Positions 16,187-23,898 of a stretch of 33,199 bases of DNA are shown one piece after another; position 1 is the stretch's first letter, and every line of letters begins with the position of its first letter. The stretch comes from Subtercola sp. GTDB taxonomy: Bacteria > Actinomycetota > Actinomycetes > Actinomycetales > Microbacteriaceae. The DNA is taken from contig JAODBB010000252.1 in assembly GCA_025463745.1 (NCBI GenBank), positions 1-33,199 of the forward strand, given 5' to 3'. Made by a program: the position numbers and the translations under genes. The notes beneath the pieces were generated by a model. The model saw nothing but the letters and a program-made list of their open reading frames with translations, ran no database searches and was not told where the DNA came from.

Positions 16187-17755
16187 TCAGGCGCCGCTCA
16201 CCTGGCGCTCGACAGACGAAGCGCTCCAGTACTGCTCACGGAGCGCGCGCCGTTCGAGTTTGCCGAGTTGATTTCGCGGCAGGGGCTCGGTGCGCAAAAC
16301 GATGGAACTCGGCTTCTTCATCGAACCGATACTCCGTCGGCAGACCTCGATGAGGTCGGCTTCGGTGACCGAGGCGCCGTCGTGAATCACCACGACCGCG
16401 ACCGGAGTCTCTCCCCATTTGGCGTGCGGAATGCCGAAGACTGCGGCTTCGTCTACAGCATCGTGGGTGACCAATACCGATTCGATCTCGGCGGGCCAGA
16501 TGTTGAAACCACCGGAGATGATCATGTCGTCTTTGCGGTCGACCACATACAGATACCCGTCGGGGTCGAGGTAGCCGATGTCGTTCGTGCGCACGAAGCC
16601 GTCGGGTGTGAAGCGCGCGGCGGTTGCAGCCGGGTCACCGTAGATACCGACCATGCGCCCATTCGCCTTGACCGCGATCTCACCGAGCTCACCGATGCCG
16701 GCGAGCGCGTCGTCTGCAGTCAGAATCTTGACCGACGAAGTCAGGATGGGCCGCCCAGCCGATCGCAACAGGCTGGGGTTGCCGTGGCTGCCACGCTCGT
16801 GATCTTCGGGCGTGAGTACCGTGGCCGGCAGGCATTCGCTCTGTCCGTAGGTCTGAAAGAGCACCGAGCCGAACACGTCTTGAGCCAAAGCGGCCGTCTC
16901 AGGCGAGATCGGGGCACCGGCGTAGAGAATCCAGCGGAGCGAGCTCAGGTCTCGCGTACGAGCATCCGGATGCTCGGCCAGCATGCGAAGCATTGTGGGC
17001 ACCATCACGGTACTTGTCACCTTCTCGCTCTCGACGATAGCCAGAGCGCCACCTGGCTCGAAGTGGTCCATGATGCGAACACTCGCGCCGGCGTGCAACA
17101 GCGCGAAGAGTACGGTCGACGCTGCGTGAGTGAGCGGTGCCACCGCCAGGTAAACGTCGCTGTCGCTCATGCGCGGGAGGAATCCGGCGTTATCGGCCGC
17201 TACGAAAACCCAGCTCGCTTGAGTGTGAACGGATGCCCGCGGCGTACCGCTCGTACCGCTGGAGTAGGCGAGGTGCGAGATGGTGTCACCCGAAACCTCG
17301 ACGAGCGCGTCGTGAGGGGAGGCTAGGGCCAGAACTGTTTCGTAGTCGAGCTGCGATTCGTCGTGAGCGCCATGGACCAGGATCACGTCGAGACTCGGAA
17401 CGGCGTCGAGGTCGCTCTTGAAGCGCTCGTAGAACTCTGCCGTTGTGATGAGAGCGCGCGCACCCGCCGCCTCGAGCATCTGCCGGTGGGCGGGCCCACT
17501 GTTCATAGCGTGCAGTGCGGCGCGGGCGTAGCCGCCCAGAGCCAGACCGAGAATCTCTTCGAGAGTCGTCACCGAGTTGGGTGACAACGTGGCCACCCGG
17601 TCGTCTTTTTCGATACCCAGGCTTCGGAGTGCATTCACCAATCGGTGGGATCGCTCGCTGACCTCGGCGAAGGTATAGGTGCTCGAGCCGTCGATGATGG
17701 CGGGTCGCTCGGCGTGCGCGGCGAGGCTGCGTCGAATCAGTTCCGAAAGAATCAT
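16187..17755 (-). CDS. AMP-forming acyl-CoA synthetase (aryl/carboxylic acid CoA ligase)
   Basis: This 522-residue ANL-superfamily enzyme activates a carboxylic acid to the acyl-adenylate and then to the CoA thioester. The phosphate loop SSGTSGTPRAS is at about residues 165-175, TYGQSE follows in the middle, and the hinge and C-terminal domain read NDIGYLDPDGYLYVVDRKDD then GGFNIWPAEIE; the catalytic lysine lies in NQLGKLERR. The phosphate loop has Arg-Ala where the family usually has Lys-Gly. I chose ATG 17755 because AAAGGAG lies upstream and 25 extra residues from 17830 look unrelated. It heads the operon and probably activates the imported acid, such as a hydroxycinnamate; the substrate is inferred. 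Confidence 0.9.
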   Translation of the reverse strand: MILSELIRRSLAAHAERPAIIDGSSTYTFAEVSERSHRLVNALRSLGIEKDDRVATLSPNSVTTLEEILGLALGGYARAALHAMNSGPAHRQMLEAAGARALITTAEFYERFKSDLDAVPSLDVILVHGAHDESQLDYETVLALASPHDALVEVSGDTISHLAYSSGTSGTPRASVHTQASWVFVAADNAGFLPRMSDSDVYLAVAPLTHAASTVLFALLHAGASVRIMDHFEPGGALAIVESEKVTSTVMVPTMLRMLAEHPDARTRDLSSLRWILYAGAPISPETAALAQDVFGSVLFQTYGQSECLPATVLTPEDHERGSHGNPSLLRSAGRPILTSSVKILTADDALAGIGELGEIAVKANGRMVGIYGDPAATAARFTPDGFVRTNDIGYLDPDGYLYVVDRKDDMIISGGFNIWPAEIESVLVTHDAVDEAAVFGIPHAKWGETPVAVVVIHDGASVTEADLIEVCRRSIGSMKKPSSIVLRTEPLPRNQLGKLERRALREQYWSASSVERQVSGA

Positions 17756-17813
17756 CAGACGATGGGCTCCTTTGCCATTGCTCGAATTGGCCGGACGCAC
17801 GGGCCGGCTGGTT

Positions 17814-17851
17814 GCAAATATACTACACACAACTAGTGATCGTCAATTTGC
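17814..17851 (-). promoter_or_regulatory. CoA-ligase operon promoter bracketed by an inverted repeat
   Basis: On the minus strand TTGACG (17846-17841) and TATATT (17822-17817) are separated by 18 bp, a near-consensus promoter. The inverted repeat GCAAAT (17814-17819) / ATTTGC (17846-17851) overlaps both boxes, and ACTAGT (17832-17837) is central in the spacer. This is a strong candidate operator for the divergent PaaX-type repressor. Confidence 0.6.
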
Positions 17852-17902
17852 TGTCATTCATTTATGTCTTCACGGCAGCCGTTGTGGCTGTATTCTTCCG
17901 AC

Positions 17903-18745
17903 ATGTCACTTGCAACCAGAACGTCTTCGCCTGAGCGGGGAGCAAAGACTTATCTGCTCACGGTTCTCGGCGAGCTCGTCGCACCCGACGGGCGCGAGGT
18001 GTGGCAAGAAAACCTCGTCGGAGCATTGACCTCACTCGACTTCAGCCCGGCCGCTGCCCGGCAGGTCATCGCTCGTGCAAGTCAAGACGGCTGGTTGACG
18101 AGCAAACGGGTCGGTCGCCGCTCGCTGATGACGATCACCGATAGTGCTTGGGGCATGCTCCACGACGGCCGGGAACGCACTCTGAGCTTCGGAGTCCCGC
18201 AGCAATGGGATGAACGATGGCTCGTTGTCGCGCTGACGGTACCAGAAACGCAGCGCCAGATCCGTTACCATCTGCGCACCGAGCTGGCCTGGCTTGGCTA
18301 CGGTTCGCTCGGCAATGGCGTCTGGATCTCTCCCCACACTCGCTATGAGGCCGAGACGATGCACCTGCTCAGCTCGAATGAGGGATTGGCTGATGCCTAT
18401 GTGTTCGTCTCAGAGACCCCGCTACGGCACACCCCTCGTTCGATCGCGCGCGAAGCATGGGATCTCGACGCCTTGCTGGCACGGTACACCAGCTTCTTAG
18501 AACGATTCGAAGACGCACGACCGAAAGAACCCCAGCAGGTCTTCACGAGCTGGATCGAGCTCTTCACCAGCTGGCGGCATTTTCCTCTTTTCGATCCAGA
18601 GCTGCCTGATTCTCTCTTGCCCACGAGTTGGCCGAGATCGCAATCGCGTGCACTCTTTGTGGAGCTGGAATCACAGTGGTCCGAGCCTGCGCATGCTTAT
18701 TTTCGCGGCCTCGTCACAGAAAGTGGTGGGTTGAGCTCGCTGTGA
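17903..18745 (+). CDS. PaaX-family transcriptional repressor
   Basis: This 280-residue protein matches PaaX: an N-terminal winged helix (LLTVLGELVAPDGREVWQENLVGAL, then FSPAAARQVIARASQDGWLTSKRVGRRS), the central domain from DERWLVVALTVPETQRQIRYHLRTELAWLGYGSLGNGVWISPH, and an arginine-rich helical C-terminus. PaaX-type repressors are released by aryl-CoA esters such as phenylacetyl-CoA. This one probably senses the CoA ester made by the divergent ligase. I chose ATG 17903: TATTCT ends 7 bases upstream, matching a leaderless promoter, and no ribosome site precedes it. ATG 17864 would add 13 residues. Confidence 0.85.
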   Translation: MSLATRTSSPERGAKTYLLTVLGELVAPDGREVWQENLVGALTSLDFSPAAARQVIARASQDGWLTSKRVGRRSLMTITDSAWGMLHDGRERTLSFGVPQQWDERWLVVALTVPETQRQIRYHLRTELAWLGYGSLGNGVWISPHTRYEAETMHLLSSNEGLADAYVFVSETPLRHTPRSIAREAWDLDALLARYTSFLERFEDARPKEPQQVFTSWIELFTSWRHFPLFDPELPDSLLPTSWPRSQSRALFVELESQWSEPAHAYFRGLVTESGGLSSL

Positions 18746-18852
18746 AGAAGGCCGATATGCGCGGGTTGGTCACCGAACGGCGCACGGTCCCAGCGGGCCT
18801 GCAGCACCGAGGTTCAAGTGGCGTCGAAAAACGTGGAGGAAGGGAAGCGACG

Positions 18853-19113
18853 ATGACCACCCACATTGTGACTAAGGGACGTCGCGAAGCACACTCCCGG
18901 GGTTGCGCTGCGCGCCCGTACGTCGACGGCTATATCCGGCTCGAACCGAGCGCGGATGTTCGCGGCGTGCTCACCGATTCGGCCCTGCTCAGTCTGCTCG
19001 GGTTCGCGGTGATCAGCCTCCGGTCGCCCGAGGAGCCGGGCATCCGCAGGGCGACTGGAGGGGTACCGGCCGCTACTCGGCCAGCTCGACCACAGCAGAG
19101 CCCTCGGCCGTGA
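18853..19113 (+). CDS. Small ORF of unknown function, overlapping the next gene antisense
   Basis: This is an 86-residue frame with a good ribosome site (GGAGGAAGG) before its ATG. The central third (VDGYIRLEPSADVRG and LSLLGFAVISL) has the strongly GC-biased third positions of real genes here, while both ends look ordinary. Its last 41 bp run antisense into the 3' end of the dehydratase gene. I recognise no family. It could be a remnant of a longer gene at the junction of the two operon blocks, or spurious. Confidence 0.3.
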   Translation: MTTHIVTKGRREAHSRGCAARPYVDGYIRLEPSADVRGVLTDSALLSLLGFAVISLRSPEEPGIRRATGGVPAATRPARPQQSPRP

Positions 19114-20200
19114 CGTCGCCCAGCTGATTGCGCGCCTTGAGGTCGATGCTCACCGAGCGCCCGTCGACGCTCGTCACGGTTCCACCGCACCACACGGTGT
19201 CGCCGAAGATGTCGGGCCGGCGCAGTCGCACCGTCAGGTTCTTGAGCACGGCGTCGTCACCCATCCAGCTCAGAACCGGGTGCGCCATCCAGCCGCACTT
19301 CTGCGGGCCGTTGTTGTACGCGCCCGGCATGCCGATCTCGCGGGCGACTTCGGAGTTCTGGTGGCCGAGGCTCGGCAGCACCCGTTCGCTGAAATAGGTG
19401 GTGTCGTAGTTGTTCGGCAGCCGGTCGGGTTCGTTCACCGCCCAGGTGCGGTAACGCCACGCCATCTCCGACGCCTTGTACCCGGGCGAACCGATGCAGC
19501 CGGCGTAGTACGCCGTCATAGTGATCTGGTCGATCGGCCCCTTCACCACCTCGGGTATCGCGTCGCCGACGGCGACGTTCGACGCGGTCAGACGAACAGA
19601 ACCGCGCCAACTCTCGGCCACAGCATGGGCCCGGATGCTCTCGATCTGCTCTTCGGTGTAAAGCTGTTCATCGCGAGCCTCGTAGCTCAGCCCGCCCGTA
19701 GCACCGGCCCGGGGAACCCGGAACGTCGTGGCTTCGGCCGTCGCGAGCAGAGCTCCGTCGCTCTCGCGGTAATAGTCCGTGCTCACGCGCTGAATGGCGA
19801 AGCGGTCGGAGTGCTGACCGCTGTGCAGCGTCACGGCGCCCATGCGGGCCTCCGGGCGAATGCGGTCACCGAGCCGAATGGGCTCGTGGAACGTCCACGA
19901 CGTTCCGGCGTAGATCGGCTGCACGCCGGGAAACCCGAGCCCGATGGCACCGTCATAACTCGAGTAGAGAAAGGTGGGCGGCGCCAGCACCGTCCGCCAT
20001 GTCGTCTTCGCCGCATACTCCTCGTTCGAGTACAGCGGGTTGCCGTCGCCGAGCCCCCAGGCATAGTGCCGGATGCTGTCGAGACTCGCCTCGCGGTTCC
20101 AAGGCTCGACTCGTAGCACGAGGCCCTCGAGTGCTTTGGCCTCGTCGATCATCTGTTCGCTGATCTGCTCGCTGAATTCGAGGTGCTTCATGGCGGTCAT
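19073..20200 (-). CDS. FAS1-like dehydratase-domain / MaoC-type acyl-CoA hydratase
   Basis: This 375-residue two-hotdog protein resembles dehydratases with a FAS1-type dehydratase N-terminal domain: RHYAWGLGDGNPLYSNEEYA has the D-x-N-P substrate motif, then APPTFLYS. A second domain follows from about residue 200, including GWMAHPVLSW and VWCGGTVTSVDGRSVSIDL. It should hydrate or dehydrate an acyl-CoA thioester. I chose ATG 20200 because AAGGAG lies 8 bases upstream and it overlaps the CMD-like gene by 4 bp (ATGA). The frame extension to 20302 is Arg-rich and looks noncoding. It is the last gene of the operon. Confidence 0.85.
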   Translation of the reverse strand: MTAMKHLEFSEQISEQMIDEAKALEGLVLRVEPWNREASLDSIRHYAWGLGDGNPLYSNEEYAAKTTWRTVLAPPTFLYSSYDGAIGLGFPGVQPIYAGTSWTFHEPIRLGDRIRPEARMGAVTLHSGQHSDRFAIQRVSTDYYRESDGALLATAEATTFRVPRAGATGGLSYEARDEQLYTEEQIESIRAHAVAESWRGSVRLTASNVAVGDAIPEVVKGPIDQITMTAYYAGCIGSPGYKASEMAWRYRTWAVNEPDRLPNNYDTTYFSERVLPSLGHQNSEVAREIGMPGAYNNGPQKCGWMAHPVLSWMGDDAVLKNLTVRLRRPDIFGDTVWCGGTVTSVDGRSVSIDLKARNQLGDVTAEGSAVVELAE

Positions 20201-20613
20201 CGCTGTACTCCTTCGTCTGTCGCGCTGCTTTCGCCCGCGGTGCCTTCTTCTGTGTTCCACTGCTGCCACGTCTCCCACAGGTGGTAACCCACCTTCCCCC
20301 ACCCCGAGACGCCCACGACAAGGAAGGCGATCATCAGCGCCTCGTACAGGGCGGTCTCAGTGAGCCCCGCGCGTCGCGCGGCGCTGAGGTGGTTGATGGC
20401 GCCGTCTTTGTTGCTCACGGCCAGGTCGAACATGACCAGCAGCAGTTCTTTCTGCGCCAGCGGCATGCCGTCAGGGCGATCTGTGTAGATCAGTTCGCGA
20501 ATGTCGGTGTACGCGTTGGCGAACTTCTCATCCATGGCGAACATGGCACCGATGGCGGCGGGAACGCTGCCCATCGAGTCTTCGTAGTGCTTGAGACGAT
20601 CTGAGTTACTCAT
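20197..20613 (-). CDS. Carboxymuconolactone decarboxylase-like protein
   Basis: This is a 138-residue helical protein with the CMD/AhpD pattern KELLLVMFDLAVSNKDGAINHLSAARRAGLTETALYEAL. The histidine of the H-x3-A-x3-G motif is present, but the paired redox cysteines of AhpD-type peroxidases are absent, so decarboxylase-type or structural roles are more likely. ATG 20613 (MSNSDRL) has GGAAGCGGAAG upstream and overlaps the acyl-CoA synthetase stop by 8 bp. The ATGA overlap with the dehydratase shows tight coupling. CMD itself acts on carboxymuconolactone in the beta-ketoadipate pathway; the substrate here is unknown. Confidence 0.75.
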   Translation of the reverse strand: MSNSDRLKHYEDSMGSVPAAIGAMFAMDEKFANAYTDIRELIYTDRPDGMPLAQKELLLVMFDLAVSNKDGAINHLSAARRAGLTETALYEALMIAFLVVGVSGWGKVGYHLWETWQQWNTEEGTAGESSATDEGVQR

Positions 20614-22711
20614 TTTCTTCCGCTTCCTTTGTGATGGTGTAGGCAAGTGCGTCGACGACGAGAACGCCGCCTTGCGACACGACGATGGGGTTCAGTTCGA
20701 GCAGACTGATGTCGGTCGCAGAGACGGCCGAGAACAGGGCATCGATGGTCTCGCACAGCCGATCGATATTGCCAGGCGGGTTGCCGCGGTAGCCCGCGAG
20801 GATACGACCCACGCGCGACGATCGCAGCACCTCTCGCCGTTCTCCCGGCATCCAGCCCGACCAGAGCATGACTTGGTCGTCGAGCAGTTCGACGAGCGTT
20901 CCGCCGGCACGCACAATCGCCGCGAGCCCGTATTCCGCATCGCGCACGATGGCGACCAGCATCTCGTGACCTGAACCGGCGCCGGACTGCACGACGACAG
21001 CGTCGCCGTGCGCCGCGCTCACTGCGGCGACGCGATCGTAGCTCTCGTCGAGAGACGAGGCCTCTCGTACCACGGCGACGGCGCCGAGCTCCGAGCGATG
21101 CGAGATGGTGCGCCCGGCGGCCTTGATCGCCACCGGCAGCCCGTAACCGGAGGCGGCTCGCCGAGCATCCTCGAGGTCGGTCACCACGGTCCACGTCGCC
21201 CACGGAAAGTCTGGGGGAAGCAGCGCCGCGATCTCTTCGAGGCCGAGTTGGGTGCCCGCCGGCTCGGCATCGGGTATCGGCTCGGTGACGGTTGACTGCG
21301 GCCGATCATCAGACCGAGCCAGCAGGTCGAGGGCGCGTACCGCCCGCTCGGGCGTCGGAACCACGGCCACCCGTTTCTCGGCGAGACCGGCCACGATGTC
21401 GCCGTCGATCTGGTCGTCTTCACTCAGGTGGGTGAGAACGATGGCGACCCCTGCGCGATCGATCGCACCGAGTCGCTCGGCCAGCGTCAGGCGGTCGTGC
21501 GCGAGTGACGATTCCACGGCCAGTACGACGTCGGTGCCCGGGGCATCCGACAGCGCGTTCAGCAGATCGGCGAAGACCTCGGTCTCGCCCAGAAAAGGTA
21601 CATCGAGCGGATTGTGCACCTCGCTGAGCCGGCCGCCGCTGATCTCGACGAGGCTATCGATGACGATCTCGTTCCACTCGGCCAGCTCGAGCTTGGCCGA
21701 GCCCTGCACAGCATCAGAGACGATGACCGCGCTCGCGCCCGACACCGAGGCGACCGAGAGGTTGACGGGAGCCTGCACGTCGCCGACGATGTCGGAGAGC
21801 ACCAGGCAGTCGCACAGCTCGGCGATGCTGCCCACCCGAACGAAGCCGGCGTGGTCGAGAACCGCGTGCGAGACGTCAGCCGAGCCTACGACGCGGCCCG
21901 TGTGACTTCCCGCGGCGGCCTGGCCAAGGTCGCTCTCGGCGACCTTCACCACGAACACCCTCTTGCCCGTCGAGGCGATCAGCTCGGTGACATTCTGCAG
22001 CCACTCCAGATCGGTGACGGCCTCCAGAAAGAGCCCCACTGCAGAGACGTCGGAGCGCGGCAGCAGACCCGAGACGATTTCGAGCGCACCCGTATCCATC
22101 TCGTTGCCCGTGCTGAACCAGTGCGAGATGCCGATGCCTCTGCGCAGCAGAGACATGAGGATTCCATTGCCCGTCGCCCCACTCTGCGTCACCAGGGCGA
22201 TGGAGCCGACCCGCGGTGCGCTCGTCTGCAAAACGCTTGAGAAGTTGAGGTGCGCGCCGCTTCGCGAACTCATCGTACCCACGCAATTCGGTCCGATGAC
22301 CCGCAGTCGGCGATCGGGCTGTGCGAGAAATGCGAGCAGGTCGGCTCGCGGCGCACTGTCGCTACGCTCGAATCCGCTGCCGATGACCACGGCCGCGCCC
22401 ACATCAAGCGAATCGAGTTCTCGCAGAATATCGGTCACGCGAGCCGCCGACACACTGACGATGGCGGCGGAGGCCGCCCCACGGTGCATCGCAGAGAGTG
22501 ACGGGATGGTGTCGAAGCCCATTACCGACGAGCGGTTCGGATTCACGACGATCGTCGAGCCCTGATAGCCATAGTTCGAGAGGTACCTCAGCGGGCGCGA
22601 CGACGACTTCGCGGGGTCAGACGAGGCGCCCACCACCACAACGCTCAGCGGGTCGACGAGAGTCTCGACGAGCGAGGTCGACGTCAAGCGCGGCGAGGTC
22701 ACGACGTTCAT
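20606..22711 (-). CDS. NDP-forming acyl-CoA synthetase (ADP-forming acetate-CoA ligase type)
   Basis: This 701-residue protein has the fused alpha-beta layout of ADP-forming acyl-CoA synthetases: a CoA-binding Rossmann domain (VVVVGASSDPAK, about residues 23-35), succinyl-CoA-ligase-like domains with the phosphohistidine motif SHTGR (His270), and a C-terminal ATP-grasp domain starting near PVAIKAAGRTISHRSELGAVAV. It makes or cleaves an acyl-CoA reversibly with ATP. I chose ATG 22711 (MNVVTSP), which overlaps the upstream dehydrogenase stop by 4 bp; a longer frame running to 23905 is antisense-like filler over the dehydrogenase. It probably activates the acid made by the preceding enzymes. Confidence 0.9.
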   Translation of the reverse strand: MNVVTSPRLTSTSLVETLVDPLSVVVVGASSDPAKSSSRPLRYLSNYGYQGSTIVVNPNRSSVMGFDTIPSLSAMHRGAASAAIVSVSAARVTDILRELDSLDVGAAVVIGSGFERSDSAPRADLLAFLAQPDRRLRVIGPNCVGTMSSRSGAHLNFSSVLQTSAPRVGSIALVTQSGATGNGILMSLLRRGIGISHWFSTGNEMDTGALEIVSGLLPRSDVSAVGLFLEAVTDLEWLQNVTELIASTGKRVFVVKVAESDLGQAAAGSHTGRVVGSADVSHAVLDHAGFVRVGSIAELCDCLVLSDIVGDVQAPVNLSVASVSGASAVIVSDAVQGSAKLELAEWNEIVIDSLVEISGGRLSEVHNPLDVPFLGETEVFADLLNALSDAPGTDVVLAVESSLAHDRLTLAERLGAIDRAGVAIVLTHLSEDDQIDGDIVAGLAEKRVAVVPTPERAVRALDLLARSDDRPQSTVTEPIPDAEPAGTQLGLEEIAALLPPDFPWATWTVVTDLEDARRAASGYGLPVAIKAAGRTISHRSELGAVAVVREASSLDESYDRVAAVSAAHGDAVVVQSGAGSGHEMLVAIVRDAEYGLAAIVRAGGTLVELLDDQVMLWSGWMPGERREVLRSSRVGRILAGYRGNPPGNIDRLCETIDALFSAVSATDISLLELNPIVVSQGGVLVVDALAYTITKEAEENE

Positions 22712-23898
22712 GCAGCGACCGCAAGGAGAGTGCCGGTGTAGGCGTTCTCGAGCAGTGCCCTCACCACCGATGCGTCGGTCACGACCTTCGGGTTGAAGTA
22801 CAGCCCCCTGTCTTGCATGACTGCCTCCGCGACCCGGTCGAGCTCTTCGTACCGAACGCCCGCCTCCTGCAGCGTGGTCGGCAGGTTGCAGGCCAGCTGG
22901 ATGTCGCGCACGAGCAGACTCGCCGGGCGCCCGGGCTCGATGCCCAAGCCGGCGGCCAGAGCCAGACCGAGCAGCTGCTGCTTCGCCTCTGTCTCGTCGG
23001 CGTTGAACTGCAGAACATAGGGCAGCATCACGGTGTTGGCGACGCCGTGCGGAACTCCGAGCAAGGCACCCAGTACGTGGCAGACGGCATGGTGCAATCC
23101 GACTCGGGCGTTCGAGATCACGATGCCGCCGAAGTAGGCGGCGAGCAGCAGCTCGCTCGCGAGGTCGTCGGTGCGATCGCCTTCGGCGTAGGTCGGCAGC
23201 GCCGCAGCGAACCGGCGAGCACCTTCGAGAGCAAGAGCATCCGTCACCGGCGATGCACTGCGCGAGTACAGCGCTTCGGCGCAGTGCGCAAGGCCGTTCA
23301 TCCCCGACGTGAGCACGATGTCTGGCGGAACGTCCTGCAACGCGAGCGGGTCGAAAATGAGCACTCGCGAGGCGACCTTCGAGTCCCAGAACACCCGCTT
23401 GATGCCGGCGGAGTCGGTGGCCCCGCCGCCAGGGGTCACCTCGGCGCCCGAGAGCGTGGTCGGAACGCTCACGACCGGCAGCTTCGGTCGGCGCAGCTGG
23501 GGCTGGAAGAGCTGGTCGGGCGGCGTGAAGGTGCTGCAGTGGCCGCCGAGCGGAGCACCCTCTGCAAGCAGAATCGAAACGGCCTTGGCCGTGTCGCTCA
23601 CGCTGCCGCCCCCGTAAGCGACGAATGCCCCGGCATCGAGACCGGCGACCTCGGCGGCCAGCGCTTCGGTGTCGACGATCGGGGCGTGCGGGCGAACCGC
23701 TGTGAACTCGTACACGATGTCGAAGCCTTCGAGCGCTTGGCGCACGGCCTGAAAGCCTCGCGAAGTCGACGCGTGTGGACTGCTTACCAGCACGACGCGC
23801 GTGACGTCGAGCTGGTGCAGCTCGGCGGGCAGAGCGGCGATGCTTGCCGGCCCACACAAGAGTGTCTGCCTGGCTTGGTCGTTGCGGATCATGGTCAT
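22708..23898 (-). CDS. Iron-containing alcohol dehydrogenase, maleylacetate reductase-like
   Basis: This 396-residue group III dehydrogenase has the NAD-binding AYGGGSVSDTAKAV motif, the SVPTTLSGAEVTPGGG loop, and metal-site histidines in GMNGLAHCAEALYS, GLHHAVCHVLGA and GVPHG. The GMN-x-x-AHC form, with Asn where classical iron dehydrogenases have Asp, is typical of maleylacetate reductases, which reduce the C=C bond of maleylacetate to 3-oxoadipate. The start overlaps the upstream enolase-superfamily gene by 4 bp (ATGA). Maleylacetate arises from hydroxyquinol or chloromuconate routes, but no ring-cleavage gene for these lies nearby, so the actual substrate may differ. Confidence 0.85.
   Translation of the reverse strand: MTMIRNDQARQTLLCGPASIAALPAELHQLDVTRVVLVSSPHASTSRGFQAVRQALEGFDIVYEFTAVRPHAPIVDTEALAAEVAGLDAGAFVAYGGGSVSDTAKAVSILLAEGAPLGGHCSTFTPPDQLFQPQLRRPKLPVVSVPTTLSGAEVTPGGGATDSAGIKRVFWDSKVASRVLIFDPLALQDVPPDIVLTSGMNGLAHCAEALYSRSASPVTDALALEGARRFAAALPTYAEGDRTDDLASELLLAAYFGGIVISNARVGLHHAVCHVLGALLGVPHGVANTVMLPYVLQFNADETEAKQQLLGLALAAGLGIEPGRPASLLVRDIQLACNLPTTLQEAGVRYEELDRVAEAVMQDRGLYFNPKVVTDASVVRALLENAYTGTLLAVAA

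Noticed and set aside
16184-17326. 380-residue plus-strand frame over the CoA ligase
   Set aside because: It is antisense to intact catalytic motifs of the ligase, and its translation shows no recognisable domain.
20197-20613. AhpD-type peroxidase for the CMD-like protein
   Set aside because: The paired cysteines needed for alkylhydroperoxidase activity are absent.
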